Positions 1-8,973 are shown, numbered from the stretch's first letter. The stretch: DNA of 64,000 bases from Bacillus sp. UNC41MFS5 (GCF_000686805.1 NZ_JMLP01000018.1:83621-147620), one strand, 5' to 3'. Numbers and translations: made by a program. The notes: generated by a model not told the origin, from the letters alone.

Positions 1-969
1 AAAGGCGGGCGTTTCGATGGAGTGCTAGGCGTCCTAACTGCTTTAGAGACGGTCTATACGATAAAAGATGAAAATATCGAGTTAGACTACCCAATTACGA
101 TTGTCAATTTTACAAATGAAGAAGGAGCACGGTTTGAGCCATCTCTTATGGCTTCCGGTGTGTTATCCGGAAAGTTTGATAAAACAAAAATGCTCGCTTC
201 AACAGATAAAAATGGCATTTCATTTGCTCAAGTATTAAATGAAAGCGGTTTCGAAGGATCTGAGAAAAATCGTTTAAAAGAAGCGAGCGCTTATATCGAA
301 CTGCATATTGAACAAGGACCTGTACTTGAAAGGAAAAACTTAGATATCGGTGTTGTAGTAGGTGTACTCGGAATGGTATGCTACGAAATCACTGTCTACG
401 GAGAATCCAATCATGCAGGTACAACACCGATTAGCATGCGTAAAGATCCTATGTTCACTGCTGCCAATATGATTGCAGATATGCAAAAACAATTACAGAG
501 ATTAGATTCGGATCTTGTATACACCATCGGAAGAATCAATGCCTATCCAAATATTCATACCGTTATTCCTTCAGAGGTAACCTTTACTTTAGAAGCAAGA
601 CATCAGGATCCTGAGGTCATTCCCGAAGTAAGCCGAATAGTGGAGCAATTACCAAAAAATTCAAATGGATGTTCAATAAAGTCAACACTTCTATGGGATC
701 GAGATACGGTTGACTTTAATGAAGAAGTAATCAATGCCTTGGATTCCACTTGCAAAGAGTTAGGCTATCAAGAAAATCGAATGTATAGCGGCGCTGGACA
801 TGATGCTCAATTCATCGCCTCTTATATACCAACTGCGATGATTTTTGTACCAAGTGTAAATGGCTACAGTCATCGTGAGGATGAATTAACTTCCTATGAA
901 GACTGCGCTAAAGGTGCGAACGTTTTACTGAATAGTGTATTAAAATTATGCCGTGAAAAAGTAAGATAA
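1..969 (+). CDS. N-carbamoyl-L-amino acid hydrolase / allantoate amidohydrolase family (5' truncated by window edge)
   Basis: Zinc-dependent M20 amidohydrolase of the hydantoinase/carbamoylase family, cytosolic, hydrolysing N-carbamoyl amino acids or ureido acids. The frame is open from base 1 with no start, so roughly the first 90 residues of an expected ~410 lie outside. The visible part begins with GGRFDG (metal and substrate region). It then shows NEEGARF, the HIEQGP motif, a dimerisation/lid domain with SNHAGTTP and a distal metal ligand in GAGHDAQ, and ends near SVNGYSHREDE. Family assignment is firm. The substrate (hydantoin-derived carbamoyl amino acid, beta-ureidopropionate or allantoate) cannot be chosen from sequence alone. 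A hairpin terminator follows at 986-1034. Confidence 0.9.
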   Translation, partial: KGGRFDGVLGVLTALETVYTIKDENIELDYPITIVNFTNEEGARFEPSLMASGVLSGKFDKTKMLASTDKNGISFAQVLNESGFEGSEKNRLKEASAYIELHIEQGPVLERKNLDIGVVVGVLGMVCYEITVYGESNHAGTTPISMRKDPMFTAANMIADMQKQLQRLDSDLVYTIGRINAYPNIHTVIPSEVTFTLEARHQDPEVIPEVSRIVEQLPKNSNGCSIKSTLLWDRDTVDFNEEVINALDSTCKELGYQENRMYSGAGHDAQFIASYIPTAMIFVPSVNGYSHREDELTSYEDCAKGANVLLNSVLKLCREKVR

Positions 970-985
970 ATGCAATGAAAAAATT

Positions 986-1034
986 AGGTTCAGTTCCCTG
1001 CAACATTATCGCAGCAGAGGACTGAACCTTTTTC
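986..1034 (+). terminator. Rho-independent terminator after the carbamoylase gene
   Basis: AGGTTCAGT at 986-994 pairs perfectly with ACTGAACCT at 1021-1029, inner bases extend the stem, and a short T-run follows. It lies 17 bases after the stop codon. Confidence 0.8.
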
Positions 1035-1199
1035 CTCATTAGATGAGAAGCATTGTACAATAGCCATTGTGCAGTATGATTTTAGTGAGATTTTTAGTGC
1101 TAAGAGTTGTACTAAAAGTGTGGATATTTTAGAAAGAAGGTAATGTCTACTTTGTTGTAGAATAAAAAAATAGGAGTTTGATGTTAGGAGGCGAGCTAT

Positions 1200-1412
1200 A
1201 TGAGTTACTACAATTACGATTATAAAAAGAAAGATAAAAAAGATGGGAACAAATTAATTTCTATTCGAGATATTGGTGAAAATGCATTATTAGAAGTCGA
1301 AAAAAAAGGCAATGAAGTTAAGTTGGTTATTTATTGGCGAAATGATAAAACAGTTGGATTTAAATTACCGAAAGAAATATTCGAAAATCTTTATAAAGAT
1401 ATTGCTGACTAG
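1200..1412 (+). CDS. Small lysine-rich protein of unknown function (70 aa)
   Basis: I do not recognise this protein. It has a good ribosome binding site (TTAGGAGG at 1186-1193) seven bases before the ATG. The N-terminus is tyrosine- and lysine-rich (YNYDYKKKDKK), followed by a predicted small beta-rich segment (ISIRDIGENALLEVEK) and an amphipathic C-terminus. There are no membrane segments, signal peptide or cysteines. It stands alone between the carbamoylase gene and the sugar-acid transporter. An overlapping frame at 1312-1575 lacks a ribosome binding site and is not called. Confidence 0.65.
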   Translation: MSYYNYDYKKKDKKDGNKLISIRDIGENALLEVEKKGNEVKLVIYWRNDKTVGFKLPKEIFENLYKDIAD

Positions 1413-1559
1413 CCGGAAATTCTCCGCCTATGAATTCTCATACCTAAGTGGGCGGCTATTTTCAATTAAAATCCTTTGTTTGGACAAAAGGGGCTGGGTG
1501 ACCAGGAGAACCGTTCCTATTAAACCTGTTAAAAAAAGGAAAATAAAAAACATTCAAAA

Positions 1560-1578
1560 GATACTAGTATACTAGTAT
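1560..1578. promoter_or_regulatory. Overlapping ATACTAGTAT operators upstream of the first sugar-acid operon
   Basis: ATACTAGTAT occurs twice, overlapping, at 1561-1570 and 1569-1578, giving the perfect palindrome CTAGTATACTAG at 1564-1575. Related sites occur at 3016-3030, 3080-3094, 3117-3131 and 8959-8973, all next to genes of the same locus. This fits an operator for the locus GntR regulator at 8994. The assignment is inferred from position and recurrence. Confidence 0.65.
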
Positions 1579-1686
1579 ATGTATGTGTTACTATCTCTAT
1601 GTAGACGTTTTGAATAGGCTTACATTTACTAGCCAAAAGGAGTGATAAACTAAAATAGACGAAATGAATATTTTTTTATCATGAAA

Positions 1687-1700
1687 AGTAAACGGTTGCA
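1687..1700 (+). promoter_or_regulatory. Candidate cre (CcpA) box before the first MFS gene
   Basis: AGTAAACGGTTGCA matches the catabolite-response consensus TGWAANCGNTNWCA at all but two positions and lies 34 bases before the transporter start. CcpA repression would be expected for a sugar-acid operon in a Bacillus relative. Confidence 0.4.
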
Positions 1701-1733
1701 TTTGAACCACAAACATAACAAGGGGGTTAACAT

Positions 1734-2996
1734 ATGTTTTCAAAAGGAAAAACGATTGTATTAGTAATGCTTTTCTTGGCAGGTGTGGTGAACTACCTAG
1801 ACAGATCTGCTCTTTCTATAGCGGCACCTTTTATTACCGAAGATTTACATTTATCACCGACACAATTGGGTATCGTTTTTAGTAGCTTCTCTGTTGGATA
1901 TGCTATTTTCAACTTTATTGGCGGAATGGCGTCTGATAAATACGGGGCAAAACTTACTTTGTTCGTAGCTATGATTGTTTGGTCTCTATTCAGCGGTGCG
2001 ATTGCGCTAGCATTCAGCCTTGCCAGCTTGATTGTTATTCGGGTCCTTTTTGGAATGGGCGAAGGTCCGTTGTCGGCAACTATCAATAAAATGGTCAATA
2101 ACTGGTTCCCTTCAGATAAACGGGCAACTGCCATTGGGCTTGCTAATAGCGGTACACCACTAGGGGGAGCGATTGCCGGCCCTATCGTTGGGATCATTGC
2201 CTTGAATTATGGCTGGAAAATCTCTTTCGTCCTCATTATGATCATCGGATTAGTGTGGGCAGTTTGCTGGTTCATGTTTATTAAAGATAAACCTGCTGAG
2301 GAAAGTAAGCAAAATAATGGCTCTGCAAAGTCAGGTCAAAATCAGTCAGGTGAAAAAATACCATTAACATTTTATTTAAAACAAAAAACGGTTCTATTTA
2401 CTGCTTTTGCGTTCTTTGCTTATAACTATATTCTATTTTTCTTCTTAACTTGGTTCCCAAGTTACTTAACCGATGCACGTGGTCTAAGTATTAAAGAAAT
2501 GAGTGTCGTAACCGTTATTCCTTGGGTGTTGGGTTTCATTGGTCTAGCTTCAGGCGGTATGGTTTCTGATTTTGTGTATAAAAAAGTAGGAAAAGCATTA
2601 TTTGCTCGTAAAGTAGTATTAGTATCTTGTTTGTTTACATCTGCCGTTTGTATTGGGATTGCTGGTCTCGTTACGACCACAGTGGCTGCTGTAAGTTTAG
2701 TAGCATTATCCGTTTTCTTCTTATATTTAACAGGTGCGATTTACTGGGCGATTGTCCAAGACGTTGTCGACCAAAAGAACGTAGGATCTGTCGGAGGATT
2801 CATGCACTTCTTGGCTAATACTGCTGGAATCATTGGTCCTACATTAACTGGTTTCCTTGTGGAGAAATCTGGTACTTACACCGCGGCATTTTTATTGGCC
2901 GGAGGGTTAGCAGTTTTTGCTTCATTGGCAGTCATTAAGTTTGTTAAACCTATTACTAAAAAATATAAGGCTGAGTTGACAGGGAAAGCGGTTTAA
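1734..2996 (+). CDS. MFS transporter, anion:cation symporter (ACS) family, sugar-acid importer
   Basis: A 420-residue, 12-helix major facilitator of the ACS family, which contains hexuronate and galactonate proton symporters (ExuT, GudP, DgoT). Helix 1 carries the family signature NYLDRSALSIAAPF. The loop between helices 2 and 3 has GGMASDKYGAKL, and helix 4 has RVLFGMGEGPLSATINKM. A charged central loop (about residues 190-215) separates the two six-helix halves. The ATG follows AAGGGGGTT. It is the first gene of module 1 (dehydrogenase, uxuA, uxuB downstream), so the cargo is a hexonate or hexuronate feeding D-fructuronate. The product of 9765-11042 is a close paralog, with a stretch of over 40 identical residues across helices 2-4. 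Exact cargo is undetermined. Confidence 0.9.
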   Translation: MFSKGKTIVLVMLFLAGVVNYLDRSALSIAAPFITEDLHLSPTQLGIVFSSFSVGYAIFNFIGGMASDKYGAKLTLFVAMIVWSLFSGAIALAFSLASLIVIRVLFGMGEGPLSATINKMVNNWFPSDKRATAIGLANSGTPLGGAIAGPIVGIIALNYGWKISFVLIMIIGLVWAVCWFMFIKDKPAEESKQNNGSAKSGQNQSGEKIPLTFYLKQKTVLFTAFAFFAYNYILFFFLTWFPSYLTDARGLSIKEMSVVTVIPWVLGFIGLASGGMVSDFVYKKVGKALFARKVVLVSCLFTSAVCIGIAGLVTTTVAAVSLVALSVFFLYLTGAIYWAIVQDVVDQKNVGSVGGFMHFLANTAGIIGPTLTGFLVEKSGTYTAAFLLAGGLAVFASLAVIKFVKPITKKYKAELTGKAV

Positions 2997-3015
2997 TAGC
3001 ATAGCAGATTGATTG

Positions 3016-3030
3016 TATTCTAGTATACCA
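3016..3030. promoter_or_regulatory. Candidate GntR operator (variant copy)
   Basis: The TATTCTAGTATACCA segment matches the reverse complement of the TTGTATACTAGTATT element at 12 of 15 positions. It lies just after the transporter stop codon, upstream of the dehydrogenase gene. Confidence 0.45.
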
Positions 3031-3079
3031 GTGTAATATAATGAAGCTATAGCAAATGAATTTAATTTTATACCCTATC

Positions 3080-3094
3080 TTGTATACTAGTATT
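3080..3094. promoter_or_regulatory. GntR operator copy TTGTATACTAGTATT
   Basis: The 15-base element TTGTATACTAGTATT is repeated identically at 3117-3131. The two copies are 37 bp apart and lie in the 167-bp gap before the zinc dehydrogenase. This suggests a second regulated promoter inside the operon. Confidence 0.6.
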
Positions 3095-3116
3095 CCGTAG
3101 TTTGTTGACTCTTACC

Positions 3117-3131
3117 TTGTATACTAGTATT
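3117..3131. promoter_or_regulatory. GntR operator copy TTGTATACTAGTATT
   Basis: Identical to 3080-3094, ending 32 bases before the dehydrogenase ATG. See the operator finding for the whole set. Confidence 0.6.
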
Positions 3132-3163
3132 TAAGAGAAGAAGGGTATGGAGGAGTATGAATT

Positions 3164-4186
3164 ATGAAAGCGATACAAGTGGTTAAACCAGGGCAGCTTG
3201 AAATCATTGAGAAAGAAATGCCACAGATTCAACATGAAAATGAGGTTCTGATTCAAGTGAAGATGGCTGGTATCTGCGGTTCAGATGTCCATATCTATCA
3301 TGGAACCTCACCAGTTGCTACCTATCCAAGAGTAATCGGACATGAAGTCACTGGCCAAATAGTAAAGACTGGCGCAGACGTTACCTCTCTAAAGGTGAAC
3401 GATCATGTGGTCATCGAACCGATTCTCACTTGTGGAGAATGCTATGCGTGCCGATCTGGACGTCAAAATGTCTGTCAGAATTTAAAGGTTTTTGGGGTTC
3501 ACATTGATGGTGGTTATCAGGAGTATGTTGTTGTCCCTGAAAAAATGGCTCACAAAGTTGACCCAACATTAGCTTGGAAAGAATCGGTCTTAGTAGAGCC
3601 CTTTACAATTGGAGCACAAGCAAATTGGCGTGGGGATGTCAGGCAGGGAGACGTTGTGTTTATCATGGGCGCCGGCCCGATTGGGATTTGTGCCTTGCAG
3701 GTTGCCAAGTATAGAGGAGCAACATGTATCATTTCAGATTTAAGTGAAGAAAAGCTGAGCTATGCCGAAAGCCTTGGTGCAGATTATACGGTCAACCCGT
3801 TGAATGAAGATATTTTTCAAAAAATAAATGAATTAACCGAGGGAATGGGAGCGAATGTTGTCATTGATGCGGTATGTACAACAAAAACATTCGAACAAGC
3901 GGTCCAACTTGCCTCAGTTGCTGGAAGAATTGTTGTGTTAGGATTTAGTGAAGAAAAGTCAGGGATTCCACAGCTGGAGATTACGAAAAAAGAACTGACA
4001 GTCAGCGGATCCAGATTGCAAACGGACCAGTTTCCAGAAGTCATCGATCTTTTTAATAATAGAAAAATAGATATAGATAGCTTTGTTACACATACGTTTC
4101 CTTTCGAGCAAGTGAAAGAAGCGATTCAATTAATCGAAACTAATCCAGACGCAGTAAGAAAAGTTCATTTAGATTTTTCACGATAA
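3164..4186 (+). CDS. Zinc-dependent medium-chain dehydrogenase, probable L-gulonate 5-dehydrogenase type
   Basis: A 340-residue cytosolic zinc alcohol dehydrogenase of the sorbitol/L-idonate/threonine dehydrogenase branch. Catalytic zinc ligands are visible in GICGSDVH (about residue 37) and VIGHEVTG. The four-cysteine structural zinc loop is CGECYACRSGRQNVC, and the NAD-binding fold has MGAGPIG. The start is set by GGAGGAG before the ATG. It sits between a sugar-acid transporter and uxuA. Family members in such clusters (E. coli RspB type) oxidise L-gulonate to D-fructuronate, the substrate of UxuB, so this is the likely pathway entry point. L-idonate or another hexonate remains possible. 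A paralog lies at 11346-12359. Confidence 0.85.
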   Translation: MKAIQVVKPGQLEIIEKEMPQIQHENEVLIQVKMAGICGSDVHIYHGTSPVATYPRVIGHEVTGQIVKTGADVTSLKVNDHVVIEPILTCGECYACRSGRQNVCQNLKVFGVHIDGGYQEYVVVPEKMAHKVDPTLAWKESVLVEPFTIGAQANWRGDVRQGDVVFIMGAGPIGICALQVAKYRGATCIISDLSEEKLSYAESLGADYTVNPLNEDIFQKINELTEGMGANVVIDAVCTTKTFEQAVQLASVAGRIVVLGFSEEKSGIPQLEITKKELTVSGSRLQTDQFPEVIDLFNNRKIDIDSFVTHTFPFEQVKEAIQLIETNPDAVRKVHLDFSR

Positions 4187-4207
4187 AAAGAGAAGGAGTG
4201 GATATCA

Positions 4208-5317
4208 ATGCAAATGACATGGAGATGGTATGGTGAAGGGAACGACTCGATTACACTTGACCATATTCGGCAAATTCCGGGTGTAATGGGAGCGGTTTGG
4301 TCTCTGCATGATAAGGTTGCAGGGGAAGAATGGGAAATGGAAAGAATCCAGGAGGTTGCGGACCAAATTCGCAGTAAAGGATTCAGCCCGGCTGTGGTAG
4401 AAAGCGTAAACATTCATGATGATATCAAAATCGGATTGCCTACCAGGGATAAGTATATCGATATTTATATCGATACCATTAAGAAGCTTTCTAAAGTCGG
4501 AGTGAAAGTAATTTGCTATAATTTTATGCCGGTTTTTGACTGGACAAGAACAGACCTATATAAGGAATTGCCAGACGGTTCCAATGCCCTGTTTTATGAA
4601 AAAGCTGCGATTACCGATGATCCAAAAGATATGGTTGAAAAAATCTTGGGCGGCGCCGGTGACTTTACCATGCCGGGATGGGAACCGGAACGTATGGCTA
4701 AGTTGGATGATTTGTTTAAAGCGTATGAGGGTGTTACCGAAGACATTCTTTTCGACAACTTGAAATACTTCCTTGAACGAGTAATCCCTGTATGTGAAGA
4801 AGTTGATGTGAAAATGGCGATCCATCCGGATGATCCCGCTTGGCCGATTTTCGGATTGCCGCGTATTATTCGCAATCGGGATTATATCAGAAGATTCCTA
4901 GATTTAGTGGACAGCCCTTACAATGGCTTAACTTTCTGCACTGGATCATTAGGAACCAATCCTGTAAACGATTTACCGGCGATGATTCGCGAATTTCATG
5001 ATCGAATCCATTTTGCACATATCCGTAATGTAAAGGTTTTTGAAAATGGCGATTTTATTGAAGTCTCTCACCGCGGCCAAGATGGAAGCGTCGATGTAGC
5101 CGAAGTCATCAAAGCGTACCATGAAAATGGATTTACAGGTTATGTCCGACCGGATCACGGCCGTCACCTTTGGGGCGAAGAAAAACACTGCCGTCCTGGT
5201 TATGGGCTGTATGACAGAGCGCTTGGAATTATGTACATGCTAGGTGTTTGGGACAGCCTTGAAAAAGAGAAGGGAAGAGAACTAAGTGCTACAGTTAAAG
5301 AGAAGCAGCATAGTTAA
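4208..5317 (+). CDS. uxuA: Mannonate dehydratase UxuA
   Basis: D-mannonate dehydratase converts D-mannonate to 2-keto-3-deoxy-D-gluconate in the cytosol. The 369 residues match the usual family length. The protein opens with MTWRWYGEGNDSI and carries the diagnostic CYNFMPVFDWTRTDL segment near residue 100. Metal-binding histidines and acids lie in MAIHPDDPAWPIFG and RPDHGRHLWGEE. The gene follows the dehydrogenase by 21 bp with ribosome binding site AAGGAGTGG, and its 3' end overlaps uxuB by 32 bases, implying translational coupling. It acts after UxuB and before KdgK. Confidence 0.96.
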   Translation: MQMTWRWYGEGNDSITLDHIRQIPGVMGAVWSLHDKVAGEEWEMERIQEVADQIRSKGFSPAVVESVNIHDDIKIGLPTRDKYIDIYIDTIKKLSKVGVKVICYNFMPVFDWTRTDLYKELPDGSNALFYEKAAITDDPKDMVEKILGGAGDFTMPGWEPERMAKLDDLFKAYEGVTEDILFDNLKYFLERVIPVCEEVDVKMAIHPDDPAWPIFGLPRIIRNRDYIRRFLDLVDSPYNGLTFCTGSLGTNPVNDLPAMIREFHDRIHFAHIRNVKVFENGDFIEVSHRGQDGSVDVAEVIKAYHENGFTGYVRPDHGRHLWGEEKHCRPGYGLYDRALGIMYMLGVWDSLEKEKGRELSATVKEKQHS

Positions 5318-6908
5318 TGAAGCTGAAGCCTGGAAAGAAATCGGAGTCGAACTTCCGCAATTTGATTTTGAACAGGTCGCCAAAAACACGCTAGAAAAGC
5401 CGCAGTGGGTACACTTTGGTGCCGGAAATATTTTCAGGGCCTTTGTTGCTAATGCTCATCAAAAACTGTTAAACCAAGGACAAGCCGAGACTGGAATTAT
5501 CGCCGTGAAAACGTATGATTTTGACATGATCGAACGGTTAAATAAGCCGTATGATAATCTGACCCTGCTTGTGACCATGAAAGCAAACGGCTCTTTTGAG
5601 AAGACTGTCATTAACAGCATTGTCGACACGATTGCAGCTGATTTTAACAGGAACGATGAATTCAAGCGACTTGTCGGGATTTTTGAGAATCCAAGTCTGC
5701 AGATGGCCAGTTTTACAATTACGGAAAAAGGCTATACCTTGACGAATCCATCCGGGGAGTTCCTAGGCATGGTTGAGAAGGATTTTGAATCTGGATTGGA
5801 TCAGCCGGTCCATGCCATGAGCATTGTCACATCGCTTGTTTATCGCAGATATTTGAAAGGACAATATCCAATGACTTTCGTCAGCATGGATAACTGTTCA
5901 CATAATGGCGACAAGCTCAAAGCTGCCGTCTTAACGATTGCAAAGGAATGGCTCAAGAGGGGACTTGTGGAGGAAGGCTTTATTGCTTATCTCGAAGATG
6001 AGGGCAAGATTACCTTCCCTTTCACCATGATTGATAAAATTACGCCAAGGCCATCTGAAAAGGTGAAGGAAGCTCTTGTTGACCAAGGGATTAGCGGCAT
6101 GGATATCATTGTCACACCGAAAAATACGTATACGGCACCTTTCGTCAATGCAGAAGTAAGTGAATATCTTGTCATAGAAGACAAATTCACGAATGGCCGT
6201 CCGTCTCTGGAGCAGGCGGGAATTATTTTTACGGACCGGGAAACGGTGAACAATATTGAAACGATGAAGGTAACCACTTGCCTGAATCCGCTTCATACCG
6301 CATTGGCTGTTTCCGGCTGCCTGCTTGGCTATACGTTGATTGCAGATGAAATGAAAGACGAAACACTGAGGAAATTTGTAGAAATGATCGGTTACCAAGA
6401 AGGATTGAAGGTCGTGGTCGACCCTAAGATTATCAGCCCGAAGGCATTCCTGGATGAAGTTTTGAACGAACGCTTTTCCAACCCTTATATCCCAGATACG
6501 CCGCAGCGCATCGCCTGCGACACTTCCTTAAAAGTAGGAATCCGCTTCAGTGAAACGTTGAAGTCTTATGTAAAAAGAGAGGACTTGAATCCGGCCGATT
6601 TGAACGCGATCCCGCTTGCGATTGCAACGTGGTGCCGCTATCTCCTTGGCATTGATGATGAAGGTCAGCCATTTACTCTAAGTCCTGACCCTCAGCTTGA
6701 GACCCTGAAAGAGGCTCTTCTGGGTGTTGCTTTGGGTGACCGAACATCTAACATAAATTTAATCCTGTCTAATGAAGCGATCTTTGGAGTCAATGTGTAT
6801 GAGATAGGATTGGGCGAAAAGATTGAGTCCATGTTTTATGACATGCTTGCAAGTACCGGTGCCGTCCGCCGTACTCTGGAGAAATATGTCTTATCAGATA
6901 AGGAATAA
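5286..6908 (+). CDS. uxuB: Mannitol dehydrogenase family protein, fructuronate reductase UxuB
   Basis: NADH-dependent reduction of D-fructuronate to D-mannonate. At 540 residues it belongs to the long-chain polyol dehydrogenase family (E. coli UxuB type), not the short-chain enzyme that fills this step in Bacillus subtilis. Visible features are WVHFGAGNIFRAF near residue 40 (dinucleotide fold), FVSMDNCSHNGDKL, the KITPRPSE substrate region, and CLNPLHTALA. The GTG start at 5286 sits inside uxuA, six bases after GGGAAGAG. There is no competing start with a better site, and the first residues (LQLKRSSI) are typical of the family. Confidence 0.9.
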   Translation: MLQLKRSSIVNEAEAWKEIGVELPQFDFEQVAKNTLEKPQWVHFGAGNIFRAFVANAHQKLLNQGQAETGIIAVKTYDFDMIERLNKPYDNLTLLVTMKANGSFEKTVINSIVDTIAADFNRNDEFKRLVGIFENPSLQMASFTITEKGYTLTNPSGEFLGMVEKDFESGLDQPVHAMSIVTSLVYRRYLKGQYPMTFVSMDNCSHNGDKLKAAVLTIAKEWLKRGLVEEGFIAYLEDEGKITFPFTMIDKITPRPSEKVKEALVDQGISGMDIIVTPKNTYTAPFVNAEVSEYLVIEDKFTNGRPSLEQAGIIFTDRETVNNIETMKVTTCLNPLHTALAVSGCLLGYTLIADEMKDETLRKFVEMIGYQEGLKVVVDPKIISPKAFLDEVLNERFSNPYIPDTPQRIACDTSLKVGIRFSETLKSYVKREDLNPADLNAIPLAIATWCRYLLGIDDEGQPFTLSPDPQLETLKEALLGVALGDRTSNINLILSNEAIFGVNVYEIGLGEKIESMFYDMLASTGAVRRTLEKYVLSDKE

Positions 6909-7125
6909 TTTGCGGTTAGATAGGTGTTGGTGGGTCATGCGAAGTTTGTCATGGCCCATTTCCTATTATTGACGACCCAACTTGCGGCATAAGTACGATT
7001 TGAAAGTTGGGTAGCCAATAGCCCGAATAGGCGACCGAAAAGGCGTCACAAGTAAAGTTTGGGTGGCCAATAACTTTACTAATAGCTGCCGTTGGAAAAA
7101 GAATAAATGAAAGGTGGAGAAAATA

Positions 7126-7776
7126 ATGAAAAAACTAGACGTATTGACGAAAATATCCGACTGTGGCGTAGTCGCCGTTGTCAGAGCAGATTCCAAGGAA
7201 GAAGCTATTAAAATATCAGAAGCATGTGTAGAAGGCGGCATTCAAGGGATTGAGGTTACTTTCACTGTAAAAGGTGCAGATGAAGTCATCAAGGAATTAG
7301 CTTCTATTTACGGAGAGAATTCAAATGTCGTCATTGGCGCCGGAACGGTTCTTGATGCAACAACAGCAAGGATCGCGATTCTTGCCGGTGCGCAGTTTGT
7401 CGTTAGTCCGGCATTTGATGCAGATACAGCAAAGCTATGTAATCTCTATCAAATACCATATATGCCTGGATGTATGACGATCACCGAAATAAAGCATGCG
7501 TTAGAGGCCGGGGTCGATATCGTGAAACTATTCCCTGGTAATGCCTTCGGTCCTGACTTTGTAACGGCAGTAAAAGCTCCTCTTCCACAAGTGAACATTA
7601 TGCCAACTGGCGGAGTCAACTTAGATAATGTGGATCAATGGATAAAAAATGGCTGTGTCGCTGTCGGTGTGGGTGGAAATTTAGTGGCACCAGCCAAACA
7701 AGGGAATTATGACAAAATTACGGACTATGCCAAGCAATATGTTCAAAAAGTACAAGAAGCAAGAGGGAACTGCTGA
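7126..7776 (+). CDS. kdgA: Bifunctional KDPG / 4-hydroxy-2-oxoglutarate aldolase
   Basis: Class I aldolase cleaving 2-keto-3-deoxy-6-phosphogluconate to pyruvate and glyceraldehyde-3-phosphate. 216 residues from the ATG at 7126, preceded by AGGTGGAG; an upstream in-frame GTG at 7114 overlaps that ribosome binding site and is rejected. Motifs are VVAVVRADS, IEVTF (catalytic Glu), GAGTV, PGCMT, and DIVKLFPGNAFG with the Schiff-base lysine, then PTGGV. The stop TGA shares its last base with the kdgK ATG. It completes the pathway of both halves of the island. A second aldolase of this family is at 46340-46996. Confidence 0.95.
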   Translation: MKKLDVLTKISDCGVVAVVRADSKEEAIKISEACVEGGIQGIEVTFTVKGADEVIKELASIYGENSNVVIGAGTVLDATTARIAILAGAQFVVSPAFDADTAKLCNLYQIPYMPGCMTITEIKHALEAGVDIVKLFPGNAFGPDFVTAVKAPLPQVNIMPTGGVNLDNVDQWIKNGCVAVGVGGNLVAPAKQGNYDKITDYAKQYVQKVQEARGNC

Positions 7777-8789
7777 TGAAAAAAATCGTTACACTTGGAG
7801 AAATTATGCTTCGTTATTCCGTAAATAGCGGTGAACGGCTCTTTCAAGCTGATCAGCTTAGCATGCATTATGGCGGTGCCGAAGCAAATGTAGCCATTTC
7901 ACTTTCAAACTTTGGACATGACGTCTATTTTGTCAGTAAAGTACCGGAAAATCCATTAGGAATCGCTGTTGAGAGACATATGAAATCCTACGATGTCCAT
8001 ACGGACTATCTGATTAAAGGCGGGGAACGGTTAGGTACCTACTACCTTGAAACTGGAGTAGGACAAAGAAATTCCCAAGTTACGTATGACAGGAAGTACT
8101 CCAGTTTTTCGATGCTTGGACCGGATGAAATTGATTTTGATGAAGTTTTTTCAGGGGCGGAACTCTTTCATGTGACCGGAATCACTCCGGCCCTATCCCC
8201 AGGATTAAAGGAACTTACCTTGCATGCGCTAAAAAAAGCAAAGGAAAAAGGGATACTTACAAGCTTTGATTTCAATTTCCGGGCAAAACTTTGGAGCCAG
8301 CAAGAAGCAGCAGATGCATTTAAAACATTACTTCCATTTGTGGATATATGCTCTTTCGGTGAATTGGATGCCGTTTACATTCTCGGCCTAGATCAAGCCG
8401 ACCCTTCCTTGTCCAAAGAGGATAGATTGAGATATTACTATTCAAAAATGATTGAATTGTATCCAAACATTCAGTATATCAGTTCAACGCTCCGAACGAT
8501 TATTTCTGCTTCAACCAACACGCTGCAAGGAAACTATTTCACTGGCGGAGAGTTGTACCAATCAGAGATTTTCCAGATTGATCACATCGTTGACCGAGTT
8601 GGCGGTGGTGATGCATTTGCGGCAGGGATTTTACATGGAATCTTAGAAAATAAGCCCTCCCAGGAACTAATCATATTTGCGACAGCAGCATCTGTCTTAA
8701 AACATACAGTTCATGGTGATTGTAATGTGTTTTCAGTAGATGAGGTAGCTGCCTTTGCAAACAATGGACCAGGGAAAATTGTCCGCTAA
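7776..8789 (+). CDS. kdgK: 2-keto-3-deoxygluconate kinase (PfkB family)
   Basis: ATP-dependent phosphorylation of KDG to KDPG. A 337-residue ribokinase/PfkB-fold enzyme. The N-terminal motif GGAEANVAISLSNFG and the C-terminal signature DRVGGGDAFAAGIL, with the catalytic aspartate and anion hole, are both present. The ATG overlaps the kdgA stop by one base, so the pair is translationally coupled. KDG is produced by UxuA (this operon) and by UxaA (12423-13928), so this kinase serves both branches. A hairpin terminator follows at 8825-8858. Confidence 0.95.
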   Translation: MKKIVTLGEIMLRYSVNSGERLFQADQLSMHYGGAEANVAISLSNFGHDVYFVSKVPENPLGIAVERHMKSYDVHTDYLIKGGERLGTYYLETGVGQRNSQVTYDRKYSSFSMLGPDEIDFDEVFSGAELFHVTGITPALSPGLKELTLHALKKAKEKGILTSFDFNFRAKLWSQQEAADAFKTLLPFVDICSFGELDAVYILGLDQADPSLSKEDRLRYYYSKMIELYPNIQYISSTLRTIISASTNTLQGNYFTGGELYQSEIFQIDHIVDRVGGGDAFAAGILHGILENKPSQELIIFATAASVLKHTVHGDCNVFSVDEVAAFANNGPGKIVR

Positions 8790-8824
8790 TAGTTAAAATC
8801 AATTTATCGAGAGACTATTAATAT

Positions 8825-8858
8825 GCCTACTTCGCTTCTTTTGGTGGAGTAGGTTATT
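8825..8858 (+). terminator. Probable terminator after kdgK
   Basis: GCCTACT pairs with AGTAGGT across a 15-base loop, followed by TTATTTT. A modest stem in the right place, between kdgK and the separately expressed regulator gene. Confidence 0.5.
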
Positions 8859-8958
8859 TTATCAAATCAATCATTAAATAGAATACGATCGAATAAAATG
8901 AGAAATCGTTTCTTGGGCAAGAGTTCTGTTGACTTCAGTAACTTACAGAAGTAAAATT

Positions 8959-8973
8959 TTGTATATAAGTATG
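8959..8973. promoter_or_regulatory. Candidate autoregulatory GntR operator
   Basis: TTGTATATAAGTATG matches TTGTATACTAGTATT at 12 of 15 positions and lies 21 bases before the TTG start of the GntR gene, as expected for autoregulation. Confidence 0.5.

Noticed and set aside
1312..1575. 87-codon open frame overlapping the 70-aa gene
   Set aside because: No ribosome binding site; it overlaps a gene with a good one in another frame, and its end lies in the operator region.
5931..6398. 155-codon antisense frame in uxuB
   Set aside because: Falls wholly inside a conserved dehydrogenase, has no start signals and an unnatural amino-acid mix.
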